Assembly (NCBI GenBank): GCA_032718475.1
Contig: JAUCBJ010002497.1
Coordinates: 1-64,000, forward strand
Direction: 5' to 3'
Origin: Nemertoderma westbladi
Taxonomy: Eukaryota; Xenacoelomorpha; Nemertodermatida; Nemertodermatidae
Length of the DNA stretch: 64,000 nucleotides
Shown: positions 21,961 through 32,622 of the stretch, piece by piece
How positions within the stretch are numbered: position 1 is the first letter of the stretch
Layout: every line of letters starts with the position of its first letter
Made by a program: the position numbers and the translations under genes
Notes under the pieces: generated by a model
What the model was told of the DNA's origin: nothing
The model's input: the letters and a program-made list of their open reading frames with translations, nothing else
Databases searched by the model: none

Positions 21961-22924
21961 TATATCGGTGTAGCCTTACACCGGCTTCTACACTATATCG
22001 GTGTAGCCTTACACCGGCTTATACACTATATCGGTGTAGCCTTACACCGGCTTATACACTATATCGGTGTAGCCTTACACCGGCTTATACCCTATATCAA
22101 TGTAGCCTTACGCCGGATTATACATTATATCGGTGTAGCCTTACACCGGCTTCTACACTATAACGGTGTAGCCTTACACCGTCTGATACACTATATCGGT
22201 GTAGCCTTACACCGGCTTATAACCTATATCGGTGTAGCCTTACACACTATATCGGTGTAGCCTTACGCCCGCTTATGCACTATACCGGTGTAGCCTTACA
22301 CCGGCTTATACACTATATCGGTGTAGCCTTACACCGGTTTATACACTATATCGGTGTAGCCTTACACCGTCTGATACACTATATCGGTGTAGCCTTACAC
22401 CGGCTTACACAGTATTTCGGTGTAGCCTTACACCGGCTTATACACTATATCGGTGTAGCCTTACACCGGCTTATACACTATATCGGTGTAGGCTTACACC
22501 GTCTGATACACTATATCGGTGTAGCCTTACACCGGCTTATACACTATATCGGTGTAGCCTTACACCGGCATATACACTATATCGGTGTAGCCTTACACCG
22601 GCTTATACACTATATCGGTGTAGCCTTACACACTACATCGGTGTAGCCTTACACCCGCTTATACACTATATCGGTGTAGCCTTACACCGGCTTATACACT
22701 ATATGGGTGTAGCCTTACACACTACGTCTGTGTAGCCTTACACCCGCTTTATACACTATATAGGCGTAGCCTTACACCGGCTTATACACTATATCGGTGT
22801 AGCCTTACAACGGCTTATACACTATATCGGTGTAGCCCTACACCGACTTATACACTATATCGGTGTAGCCTTACACCGGCTTGCTTATACACTATATCGG
22901 TGTAGCCATACATCGGCTAATACC
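21961..22924 (+). repeat. 964-bp block A of the minisatellite
   Basis: The variant pattern, for instance CCTATATCAATGTAGCC at 22091 and the TATGCACTATACC unit near 22274, recurs exactly 964 bp later. Wherever compared by eye, blocks A and B are identical. Confidence 0.85.
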
Positions 22925-23888
22925 TATATCGGTGTAGCCTTACACCGGCTTCTACACTATATCGGTGTAGCCTTACACCGGCTTATACACTATATCGGTG
23001 TAGCCTTACACCGGCTTATACACTATATCGGTGTAGCCTTACACCGGCTTATACCCTATATCAATGTAGCCTTACGCCGGATTATACATTATATCGGTGT
23101 AGCCTTACACCGGCTTCTACACTATAACGGTGTAGCCTTACACCGTCTGATACACTATATCGGTGTAGCCTTACACCGGCTTATAACCTATATCGGTGTA
23201 GCCTTACACACTATATCGGTGTAGCCTTACGCCCGCTTATGCACTATACCGGTGTAGCCTTACACCGGCTTATACACTATATCGGTGTAGCCTTACACCG
23301 GTTTATACACTATATCGGTGTAGCCTTACACCGTCTGATACACTATATCGGTGTAGCCTTACACCGGCTTACACAGTATTTCGGTGTAGCCTTACACCGG
23401 CTTATACACTATATCGGTGTAGCCTTACACCGGCTTATACACTATATCGGTGTAGGCTTACACCGTCTGATACACTATATCGGTGTAGCCTTACACCGGC
23501 TTATACACTATATCGGTGTAGCCTTACACCGGCATATACACTATATCGGTGTAGCCTTACACCGGCTTATACACTATATCGGTGTAGCCTTACACACTAC
23601 ATCGGTGTAGCCTTACACCCGCTTATACACTATATCGGTGTAGCCTTACACCGGCTTATACACTATATGGGTGTAGCCTTACACACTACGTCTGTGTAGC
23701 CTTACACCCGCTTTATACACTATATAGGCGTAGCCTTACACCGGCTTATACACTATATCGGTGTAGCCTTACAACGGCTTATACACTATATCGGTGTAGC
23801 CCTACACCGACTTATACACTATATCGGTGTAGCCTTACACCGGCTTGCTTATACACTATATCGGTGTAGCCATACATCGGCTAATACC
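22925..23888 (+). repeat. 964-bp block B of the minisatellite
   Basis: Direct adjacent duplicate of block A, with the same variant units at the same offsets. It indicates a very recent duplication or an assembly duplication. Confidence 0.85.
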
Positions 23889-24087
23889 TATATCGGTGTA
23901 GCCTTACACCGACATAGAGCTTACACCATTGTTGGTCTGTGAAGTAAAAAAATTTACAAATTAATTAATTAAATAATAATTAATTAATAATTAAATTAAT
24001 AATTAATTAATTTAATAAAATTAGAGTCTTATTTTTAAAAAGGTTGCTACACATTGAACGCCGTTTTACGGGGTATATAAGATATAT

Positions 24088-24166
24088 TAAATCAGTTTTA
24101 AGAGAGGGTCTTCATTACCGGTTATGAGCTGATAGCCGGTGGTGAAGACCCTATTAACTGATTTAT
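24088..24166. repeat. Imperfect palindrome
   Basis: AGAGAGGGTCTTCATTACCGG on the left pairs with CCGGTGGTGAAGACCCTATT on the right, and AAATCAGTT pairs with AACTGATTT outside it. This is likely a small foldback element inside the intron. Confidence 0.65.
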
Positions 24167-24511
24167 AATCTTCTTTTTAAACTACAATCTATTCCTATAT
24201 AAGAAGCGATCTAATTTAAAAGTTTTAGTTTAGTAATAATATTCCCCGCCAGACTAATATATTTGACATGGAAGTTAAAAATATTGTCCCCAAAGAATAC
24301 CACAAATGTCACGGGCTCCCAAGTTAACCATTTTCGTAATATTTAATAGGACAATAATTTGGCCCAATGCCGTAGAGCCAAATTAGGCACCGAATTATCC
24401 TACAAATATTGCATTACTATAGTATTCTTACTCTTAATTCAATAATTTTAGTTTTTTTGTAAAAGCAGTTTGTAATATTCTTATTATACTATTTGATTTC
24501 TAATCCGGCAG

Positions 24512-24688
24512 GTCTTTTATAAGACGCCCCACGATCCACTGGTAACCGACAACCAACCAATGGCTGTGGAATCGCCGTTTAATGGATTCGCCTCGGCTAC
24601 TATTAGTGACGTCATGGCTGCTCCGGGGATGTACGAGACAATATATTCTAATTATGGCAGCGGTGAGCATATCATCCTCACCCACTGA
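24512..24688 (+). CDS. Unrecognised two-exon protein, exon 2
   Basis: After the acceptor CAG at 24509-24511 a phase-0 frame of 58 codons runs to TGA at 24686-24688. It opens with VFYKTPHDPLVTDNQPMAVE and continues SPFNGFASATISDVMAAPGM. This matches exon 1 in frame, GC content and amino-acid style, and exon 1 ends in phase 0 at a strong donor, so I join them. The exon is short, and its DNA is clearly more GC-rich than the flanks. The function is unknown. Confidence 0.8.
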   Translation, partial: VFYKTPHDPLVTDNQPMAVESPFNGFASATISDVMAAPGMYETIYSNYGSGEHIILTH

Positions 24689-26469
24689 GGGAGAGTACAC
24701 ATGGAAAACTATATTCTGGAACAATAACTCGTAGGAAATGATTCAGTATTAGACTTATCTATGTACCTAAACAGGTAAACACATTTTGTAAACACTTTGT
24801 AATAAAATTACCGTTATTGACATTTTGATATTTTTGTCGAGTTCTGAACCGCACCGACAGCAGTGGCGTTTATAAAGTATTTCTGAATGTCTGACAACAA
24901 CTGTCCGTAATATGGAAGAAAATAAAAACTCTTAATTCACAAAAATATTATAATTATGATGGAATTATAGTTGTTATTTTCTTCAAATAAGTTAAAGAAA
25001 TAAAAATATCTTGAATATAGTTGGTATTAGTATTATACATAATATTGTACGTATATATAATTATGTAGTGTCATATCAGAACGTCAATATTTTAATTTTA
25101 TTTTTTGATCATAAAATAAAATATGTATAATAATTGACGCGAATATTCTGCTAATTATTACTCAATTAATTACCGGTAATAATAAACTACAATTAAACTA
25201 AAAAACTAATACACAGTTTATATTCACATAATTAAATAAAATTAAACTTAGCTCACAATTATGCAAAGAAAACATATTGGTTTAATGGTGCTCAACCTCA
25301 AAGTATAACATTAATTGAACAATTAAATAACGCAATCAATATATTAGTCAAGTAGACAGTGGCAACCACCGTTCAAATTGGGCATGACTGCAGTTTTTTT
25401 TGCTGAAAGTGTTAACTTGTATAAACCATTTGAAATTATGTTATATTTCACATAGTCCGCATTGAGCAATTTTTTCTAGAACACTATTTATCTTAACGAC
25501 AGATGTTTTACATAGCAACAATAATGAATTAACACACAGGGGTATATTTATCTATTTAGACACTGGTCAATCATAAATAAGGAGAAACCAAGCTCGAGAA
25601 AATAAAAATGTAAGGAATAAGTATTATGTTTGAAGTTAGGAGTTACAAATTGTGTAACATTGCAGTCTTATGGCAAACACTGTTACTGGTAGTGAACTTG
25701 TAATACATACAAGGCTCGGTGTGCAATTTGGAGCTCATCACTGTGGCCAAGTAATGCACCGACATATCTGTCTGTCAGGAATATATGCTGTCAGCACCCT
25801 AACTCTCGCTAGACATGTATCCTCAAGAACTGGTGGAAAATATGTTGGAAATATGTGAATTCGAATGTGGACTTTGTGGCCGACGCATTTATGGACAGAA
25901 TGGCGCAGGTTTATCCTTTTCGAAGTACTGTAGCAGTGGTTACCCAAACTGAGATGTTGTTTCTGTAAGGTGGTGTCCGGTATTACCAGTGGACCGTGAA
26001 ATGAAAGGTGAAGGGATGTCGATGAAACAACTTCTGCATTTGTAGTAGTTACTTTTAGTTTAATGTTTGATAATATATTTATTAACACGTTATCACAGTC
26101 CTTGTTCGCACACTTGCAATAAAAATTGAAAGCCCAATTTACAAATTGCTGCCACATCCAACCAAACTTTGTAGGTTATAGTGGCGGCTGCCGGCTGCAT
26201 ATATTATCTACAGCCGCCCTCCAGAATAATACTTGCGAGCCCGCTCTTCTTATATTCATTCTTGACTGCTGCAGTTTCCTTTAATTCTAAATTTTACATC
26301 TGAAATAAATAATAATTTCATTATATTTTGTGCAAGATAATTCGCAATGCTAGGTTAGCTTTGTAGGAATTAAAAGTTCTAGGAATTCGAATAATATATC
26401 AATATCTGCCTTATACAATAATAAAAAAAGCCAATCAAACAGTCGGACTGAAGGCATCTCTTCGAAGAT
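24689..26469. other. No gene recognised
   Basis: Mostly AT-rich. Around 25670-26157 the base composition is less AT-rich and short ORFs occur on both strands, but neither shows a known domain. It may hold a relic I cannot identify. Confidence 0.4.
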
Positions 26470-26640
26470 AGGGAGGGCCTTTAGTCGCAATCAAAATTCA
26501 TCCCTCTCCAGGGAAAAATCGACGCAAATAACAGCTGGTTACTCCCAAAAATAAAACTGTAACCTGTTCAATTGACTTTCGTTTATCATTTTGGTTAGAA
26601 TAACGTGCCACTGTAACATGCTTCTGTCTCCCTCTTCAGA
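26470..26640 (-). mobile_element. Dispersed element (GCAGGTTAC / poly-C family), copy 3
   Basis: Reverse-strand copy with TTCATCCCTCTCCAGG, GACGCAAATAACAGCTGG, AACTGTAACCTGTTCAATTG and TAACGTGCCACTGTAAC. The homopolymer is shortened to an interrupted G-rich stretch here. Confidence 0.7.
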
Positions 26641-26712
26641 AGCTGCTACCCGAAGGTATGTCTGGTGCTACTCGTATCCCAAGGTTTGTTCCCAGTAATT
26701 CAACAGGTACTC

Positions 26713-28925
26713 ATTTTATCGACCCCAGTGAATGAAAGAAGGTCGAGCAGAATGAGAACCAACCTGTTGAAACTTAGAAAGACACTAAATACTACAATGA
26801 ACGCACGCACTCTAAAACTGCTTAGCAAACATTATTGCAGCTCTGGCAATGGAATATTACATCGACATCATTTGTATTCAGGAATATCAGATTAGTCATG
26901 AGACATTGCCATCAAGTATAATGAATGACATTTGAAATGGACGTTTATAACGTCCATCCACTTCCAGTCTGCAAATTCAGCAGAAAGCAATTCGGTCAAA
27001 ATTTCAATTGGTTGAGTATGAATTCTCCTAAGTTCATTTACACTTCTGACACTAAACCCCATCGAATATAAAAGTTCCAGGATCATAAACTAATATAATT
27101 ACAACATTTTTGGTGGGAATCACAAGACAACAGCAATGTGTTGCTACAATCCAACAAATAATGCATCAGAGACAGAACAAACAGTCAAGGACTAGAAGAT
27201 TTGAAAGGGCTTATAAAGTCATTGATACCTACAAACACCACATTCGAAAAGAGTAAGGATGGACATTTAACTGCGAGGCATACAGTAGTCAGCTCGTTCA
27301 ACCTAATTTGTTTGGACCAGACCAGAATGCAGAGCTCAGACTCAGTTTGAGAGCCAGTAAACTCAGGACAAGCAAGCAAATCAACTATAACTGGGAGAAA
27401 CTCAGAACTGACAATGGAGTAAAGGAAGCTCACACAGTAGAAGTTCAAAATCGCAAGAGAGAAGATGTTAAGATACTCCTACAGTACTCCAAAGTAAAAA
27501 CTGAACAACCAACAGCCGAAGACATCAACAAGGTTGAGAAATCTAAACAACTAGGCACCTGCCGAACTCCAAAGAAGTATTAAAAGCATGTCCAATTATA
27601 AAGCGAGTGGATTAGGTGAAATCCCTGAAGAGGTATGGAAAACATGAGTGCTAAACAGACCATTATTGAATGTTTGCAACCGGATGTTAAAAGGGGAAAA
27701 GCCACCACCAATTTGGACTAAAGGTCAACTAAAGCCTCTCCCTAAGAAAGGAGACCTCGGCATACCAACAAACTATCGTGGGATCTGTCTGCTTGTGGTA
27801 GCTGCCAAAATATACAATAAAATGATTCTACTGTATATAGGATTAGGCTTCACTTAGAGAATGTTTCTCTTTTATGTTGCGTTTTATTCACATTTTTTTT
27901 TTATATATAGGCCTATGTTATAAACAAATAAAGTTGAAAAAATATTTCTATCATAACAAAAAAAATCTGCCATATTTAAATAAAAATAAATAAAATCTGA
28001 AATATTTTTAAAAAAATACAATATTATTGTATAAATGCTGGGTAACGGCAATATGTTCCAGAACATTTATATGTATCAAAACTAAAAAATAGCTACATAA
28101 AAAGTATTATAAAATGATCAATAATGCTTGATAGGGCCGTGGTGATGGAGACGTTTTAAAATTATTTTCCAACAACAATTGTAAAGCGAAAATACAGTAC
28201 AATTTTTTTTAAATATAAGTATTATACAATATTCTATATATTATATGGTGGTGTACATTTAGTATATTACCTTTAAAATTGACGTAACAACTTCGATAGA
28301 ATCGGGTTCCGAAAATAGTTAGGTCTTCAAGCTCACCATCTCCCAAATCCAACGGAATCTTCAAATTTCCAGCTAATTCTTCGTATCGTGGCAATCTTGT
28401 TTCGCAAATGGCAAAAGTCCTTTCTCATATTGCTATCACTGCATTTTTCTAGCGTTTCCAACTTTTGGATTTTTTGGAACTATCGCCTTACATAAGGGGG
28501 TAGATCCAGATAAGGCAATCTTTCTCAAAACTAAATGTCACTATTAATCACAATATTTTTTAATTATTTTAGTCAAAGCACTCGTCGCCTCCAACTCTCT
28601 TATCCGTTATCCATTAACCGTTATTTTCATTGCCTAAATGTAACTTATTACTGCAATGTTTTGAATCATAAAAACATAATATTCTAGAATGTTTAATGTT
28701 GTTGCTAACACATTCTCTACATAGATTAACATTTTTTTGGTAATTTTGTTATGATTTTATCCTCCAAACAAACGGCAATAAAAAAAATTGCTCAACCTTT
28801 CCCAAAGTCTTTATAGCGAAAATGTATTGTTATAATGTGGAACAACATCATGAGCAAATAAAATTGCAGTCATACGCTGGAGAACGGTTCGTCAGTAAAA
28901 TGTACCAAGCGTCTACTCGACTATA
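26713..28925 (+). mobile_element. LINE-bearing repeat, copy 1
   Basis: The copy begins TTTTATCGACCCCAGTGAATG and ends CAAGCGTCTACTCGACTAT. Pieces of a LINE are visible: the start of an endonuclease (around TMNARTLKLLSKHYC), a linker (27308-27583, LRTSKQINYNWEKLR and THTVEVQNR-like) and a reverse-transcriptase piece (27648-27857, PLPKKGDLGIPTNYRGICL). Frameshifts and deletions break it. The last kilobase is AT-rich. It matches 33417-34986 closely but keeps about 600 bp that copy 2 lacks. Confidence 0.8.
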
Positions 28926-29691
28926 ACTAACAATTATACCGAAACTCTTTTTTTCATTGTATGTGTGGGTCGGCGTTCCCGCCAAAATTACATGACATTC
29001 TCGGCCCGAGAATGCAAACTGTCAGACAGTCTGATTTTTGACCAAACTTCAGATTCTTTCTAAACGTTTGACGGTCTACATACGTAAAAAGTTTGGTTTA
29101 AGTTTATTATGGAATAACCGAGTAATTAGCGATCAAATATTAGACAACGACGACAGTCAATAACGACAAACAAATCAGTAGTGGTAGGCCTACCCCAATG
29201 CTAAGGCTTCGCATATTTCGTGAATATATATAACACCCTGTTTAAGCTAATATAAATAAGTATTACCATGCTAATAAATATTAGGACCCAACTGTTTATG
29301 ATTAAAATTTCATGCGATTAGGATTTGTAGGTACAGTATAATAATTTAGTGTGCCTCCCATACCTACGTAGGTTGTGTGTGGTGGAGACTTGTTCCAAAT
29401 TAAGACAATAAAATGAGTACAATGTAATTTCTGGACATGTTAGGAAGGGAGGGGGGGGGGGGGGGGGGATTCTGAATACTGTTAACAGAATTAATACGCC
29501 GTAAGTTTATTACATCCAAACAACCACCTATAATATTATTTAATCGGTGGGTTAACTAATTCTAGAATTTAGTCTTCATATATAAATAACAAACATTGAA
29601 AAAAGTTGTCATACACGAATTGCTCTATTAAATTTGTAACACAATTTAAATTAAATAGGAATAACAGGTACTGTATCCGTGTTGGGACTCA
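28926..29691. other. Spacer upstream of the BAF-like gene
   Basis: AT-rich with an 18-base G run at 29451-29468. No gene or clear promoter motif is visible. Confidence 0.4.
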
Positions 29692-29760
29692 ATGGCTGCG
29701 AAGAAGAAAGGGAATAGAAGCAGGTCAAGGAGTCGTAGAGGGAATGGGATGAAAGGGAAG
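29692..29760 (+). CDS. BAF-like protein with basic tail, exon 1
   Basis: ATG at 29692 starts 23 codons ending at AAG before the donor GTTTGT. The peptide is almost entirely Lys, Arg, Ser, Gly and Asn (for example KKKGNRSRSRSRRGNG), the style of a nuclear or DNA-binding tail. The frame joins in phase 0 to the exon at 30734 that encodes the BAF domain. The exon is short and the call rests on the ATG, the composition and the matching phase. A transcript would be decisive. Confidence 0.65.
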
Positions 29761-30086
29761 GTTTGTTTATTTATTTTAATACAATATAATCTATGTTGGG
29801 AAATATTTCTCTGTGATATCCTTGTCGTTTAGTCCATTACCTATAATTAACATATCTGGCTACCGTGGGTTCAAGTTAACCCGGTTTCATCTATGCGCCG
29901 CATCCTTAAACGATCGCTAAAAGAGTAAGTTTCTTCGAGGCAGAATACAGTAGTTCTGGGGGAATCGCACTGGAAGTAAGTGATTCTTTGTGCGTTTTCC
30001 CTGAAATAATGTACAAAGATAACTTTACTTTTTTTAGTTTACTTTCGTGACTCGGTTCTCATTAAACATCGTAATAACTATTTACA

Positions 30087-30215
30087 TACTTGTGTGTAAA
30101 GTAGCACTTTACAGTGGGATGATCTGAGTGGCTTCGTTACACGAACGAACGTTAGTGAGTGAGTGAAAATAAAGCCACGAGGATCAGAACACTGTAAAGT
30201 ACTTTGCAACAAGTA
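30087..30215. mobile_element. Palindromic MITE-like element in the BAF-like gene intron
   Basis: TACTTGTGTGTAAAGTAGC on the left pairs with GTACTTTGCAACAAGTA on the right, and the pairing extends through TTTACAGTG..GATGATCTGAGTGGCTT against AAGCCACGAGGATCAGAACACTGTAAA. The centre contains short GAACGAACG and GTGAGTGAGTG repeats. Confidence 0.7.
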
Positions 30216-30449
30216 CTGTATGTATGTAGTTATATTCCAAAATTTTAACATTACGAAATAGATTGTATATATATTATAAGTGATAGAAACTGGACAAATT
30301 AAATTAGTTGCTGTATAATTAAATGTAAAAGTGACATAAATTATGTTATAAATATGTTAGCTTATATTTATGGTGGCGTGTGGAGCCATGTTATAATAAT
30401 ATAGCTAGGCCCAGCTGGTTATTAATAGATATACCCCGCCTACCGGTAG

Positions 30450-30690
30450 GTAATGCAGTAGGCCTATTTGGCTGTCAGGCAAATACCACCTATTGTTTAC
30501 GTAGTAACCAATGACGCCGTAACTTTACAGCTCGCCGTCATTGGTTACCACATAAACAAGGGACATTACAACACCCACTACAATACTAATTATACAGGCC
30601 AATACAATGCTGTAATGTCCTATAAAGTTGTAAAGTGCTAAATAACAACTCGCTGTTAATACTAACGGCGTTGAGTAATGTTACAATTTT
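30450..30690 (+). mobile_element. MITE-like repeat, copy 1 (partner at 38770)
   Basis: It contains TTGGCTGTCAGGCAAATACC, GTCATTGGTTACCACATAAA, GGACATTACAACAC, CAACTCGCTGTTAATACTAA and GTTGAGTAATGTTACA. The same blocks occur in reverse order and orientation at 38770-39000. It lies in the intron of the BAF-like gene. Confidence 0.75.
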
Positions 30691-30733
30691 GGAATAAAAT
30701 CATTTTACAAAATGCTCAATACAATTCTTTCAG

Positions 30734-31069
30734 GGTAAGGAAAGTCGAGGAATCGCGAGAAGAGGTGGAAACGGAAAGAAAATAGGGAAGATCCTGAAGA
30801 CGAAGAAACATCGACGGATTCTGGCTCGGGAGTTGGGAAATCGGAGTGTGAAGTACATCCCTGGAATAGGAGAAGTATTCGGAGGTAGTCTCGCCAATAA
30901 TGGATTCACACGCGCCTACCAGATCTTAGCGAAGTACATTCTACTAAGAGAGAAGCTGGAAGATTTCCATCTGTGGGTCTCCAAGATCTGTGGGGACCAC
31001 TTTTACAAGGCCTATTCCCGTCGAGCTCATAGAGCTATATCGATCATGTGCGAAGCATACTACTCGTAA
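30734..31069 (+). CDS. BAF-like protein, exon 2 (BAF domain)
   Basis: After the acceptor CTTTCAG this exon encodes 111 residues, giving 134 in total with exon 1. Residues 45-134 align along the whole length of barrier-to-autointegration factor: KKHRRILARELGNRSVKYIP corresponds to the BAF N-terminal helix, followed by the helix-hairpin-helix GIGEVFGGSLANNGFTRAYQ and the C-terminal FHLWVSKICG and CEAYY. BAF is an 89-residue dimer that bridges double-stranded DNA and binds LEM-domain proteins at the nuclear envelope. Here a further ~44 basic residues precede the domain. The BAF Lys6 equivalent is kept (Lys48), and Ser4, a kinase target in BAF, is Thr46. It is divergent, so it is probably a paralogue rather than the canonical gene. 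Confidence 0.85.
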   Translation, partial: GKESRGIARRGGNGKKIGKILKTKKHRRILARELGNRSVKYIPGIGEVFGGSLANNGFTRAYQILAKYILLREKLEDFHLWVSKICGDHFYKAYSRRAHRAISIMCEAYYS

Positions 31070-31523
31070 ATGTTAACAGCCGACTCGAGTAAATAAGATA
31101 GATTGAGCCCACATGTTATTGGATAGTTATGTAACTAGATCTAAATAATTATTTGCTGTTTGTTTGTAGCATTGTATTATATTTATTATTAATACAAAAC
31201 TTCTCAATTCCGCGCCATCACATGAAATATTCATTCTGTCCACGGTAATTTTGATTTCATACGAGCTTGTTGTTCTATTTACTGTTTGTATCGTAAGAAT
31301 GGTTTTATTTATTTTTTCTTTATTTTTATTAGAATATTTTTCTAAAATTTTTTAATATAATCTTTAACTTTAAATCTCCTTCGGTCGGATAATTACTGAG
31401 TCGATAGCTAATAATTATTGACTTGTGTATTTAACACAAATGTAATACTGTTAACGGAATAACCGCCTCCAAATAATTCCAATACTTGTTCGCGGTATTT
31501 CAACTTTTCTTAACGCGAGTTGA

Positions 31524-31871
31524 ATATTTTTTGGATTTGTTTTAAATGAATATTCCGATATCACTACTGGGTGCGGGAACATGGGATTTGGGCAGATTCA
31601 ATGGACTGAGGGCGATTTATGGGCGAATATTGGAGCGACTTACGGGGTACGGGACTCATTTCATGTATTTAAGGGCCAGGGGTGGGAGGCAAAGTTAAGC
31701 AGTATTCAGGTTTGCCTTATTACTATTCTCCAGGCGGCTGGGAAGAATCGGAATTAGATTCGCGAATCAGCTCGTTAATCGCTTCATTGACTTCAATGGG
31801 GATGAAGAAGTGTTCTATCGTTATCTACATGATAGTTGTGGGCCCCAAATGCATCGAACTCGGTATCATGT
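31524..31871 (+). other. Coding-like segment before the 46-bp array
   Basis: GC content rises here and the frames look protein-like but shift. One frame is open from 31524 to a stop at about 31755 and includes MGFGQIQWTEGDLWANIGAT and WEAKLSSIQVCLITILQAAG. Another frame, behind a good acceptor (TTACTATTCTCCAG, ending 31733), encodes IRFANQLVNRFIDFNGDEEV, FYRYLHDSCGPQMHRTRYHV and ILQWVKEHRDIGTTK, entering the array. I recognise no domain. This is probably part of a real or recently broken gene. Where its introns lie is unclear. Confidence 0.45.
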
Positions 31872-32622
31872 AATATTGCAATGGGTGAAGGAACATAGAG
31901 ACATCGGGACAACAAAGAATATTGCAATGGGTGAAGGAACATAGAGACATCGGGACAACAAAGAATATTGCAATGGGTGAAGGAACATAGAGACATCGGG
32001 ACAACAAAGAATATTGCAATGGGTGAAGGAACATAGAGACATCGGGACAACAAAGAATATTGCAATGGGTGAAGGAACATAGAGACATCGGGACAACAAA
32101 GAATATTGCAATGGGTGAAGGAACATAGAGACATCGGGACAACAAAGAATATTGCAATGGGTGAAGGAACATAGAGACATCGGGACAACAAAGAATATTG
32201 CAATGGGTGAAGGAACATAGAGACATCGGGACAACAAAGAATATTGCAATGGGTGAAGGAACATAGAGACATCGGGACAACAAAGAATATTGCAATGGGT
32301 GAAGGAACATAGAGACATCGGGACAACAAAGAATATTGCAATGGGTGAAGGAACATAGAGACATCGGGACAACAAAGAATATTGCAATGGGTGAAGGAAC
32401 ATAGAGACATCGGGACAACAAAGAATATTGCAATGGGTGAAGGAACATAGAGACATCGGGACAACAAAGAATATTGCAATGGGTGAAGGAAGATAGAGAC
32501 ATCGGGACAACAAAGAATATTGCAATGGGTGAAGGAACATAGAGACATCGGGACAACAAAGAAACGTGGAAGTGATAGTCTGGAAGTCGGGGTCAGTAGT
32601 GAAACAACAGGAGAGCAACAAA
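31734..32622 (+). pseudogene. Candidate exon interrupted by a 46-bp repeat array
   Basis: Upstream of the array the plus-strand frame reaches VKEHRDIGTTK; downstream of the last unit the same words recur and continue KKRGSDSLEVGVSSETTGEQ to a possible donor AAAG|GTTAAC near 32622. A single copy of the unit would give one continuous frame. With fifteen units, each 46 bp (not a multiple of three), the second unit brings a TAG in frame, and the exit frame is shifted. So the exon looks ancestral and the expansion looks disruptive, unless the array is spliced out or mis-assembled. Confidence 0.5.
31872..32561 (+). repeat. 46-bp minisatellite, 15 near-identical units
   Basis: The unit runs AATATTGCAATGGGTGAAGG through AACATAGAGACATCGGGACA to ACAAAG. 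Unit starts at 31872 and 32516 are exactly 14 x 46 bp apart. Only one variant was noticed (GAAGATAGAG near 32490). No frame of the minus strand has a stop, so three long overlapping minus-strand ORFs appear over the array; they are artefacts of the period. Confidence 0.97.

Larger units (their letters stand above)
21137..23911 (+). repeat. 33-bp minisatellite, about 84 units
   Basis: The core unit is TACACTATATCGGTGTAG followed by CCTTACACCGGCTTA. Because 33 is divisible by three and the unit lacks stops in several frames, long false ORFs cross the array. The GGTGTAG..TTACACC part of every unit is a small palindrome. Variants include TCTGTGTAG units, ACCAGCTTGCTTA insertions and shortened TTACACACTA units. 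Confidence 0.95.
21119..24511 (+). other. Intron of the unrecognised gene, mostly minisatellite
   Basis: The 3393-bp intron runs from CAG|GTAAGT to the acceptor TCTAATCCGGCAG|GTC. The 33-bp array starts within 20 bp of the donor and fills about 2.8 kb. The remaining 600 bp are AT-rich with one palindromic element. Confidence 0.85.

Noticed and set aside
21271-23610. Several plus-strand ORFs of 87-138 codons with HYIGVALHRLI or YTLYRCSLTPA repeats
   Set aside because: They are translations of the 33-bp intronic minisatellite, which has no stop in some frames. They start and end at unit variants rather than at gene signals.
25670-26157. Short ORFs on both strands (62 and 139 codons)
   Set aside because: Neither shows a recognised motif or splice context. 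The minus-strand ORF has an ATG, but that alone is weak, so I left it as unassigned.
31709-31733. A ~24-bp intron between CAG|GTTTGC and TTCTCCAG
   Set aside because: Far too short for a spliceosomal intron in nearly all animals, and removal would not fix the frame, so only the acceptor was considered as the possible end of a longer intron.
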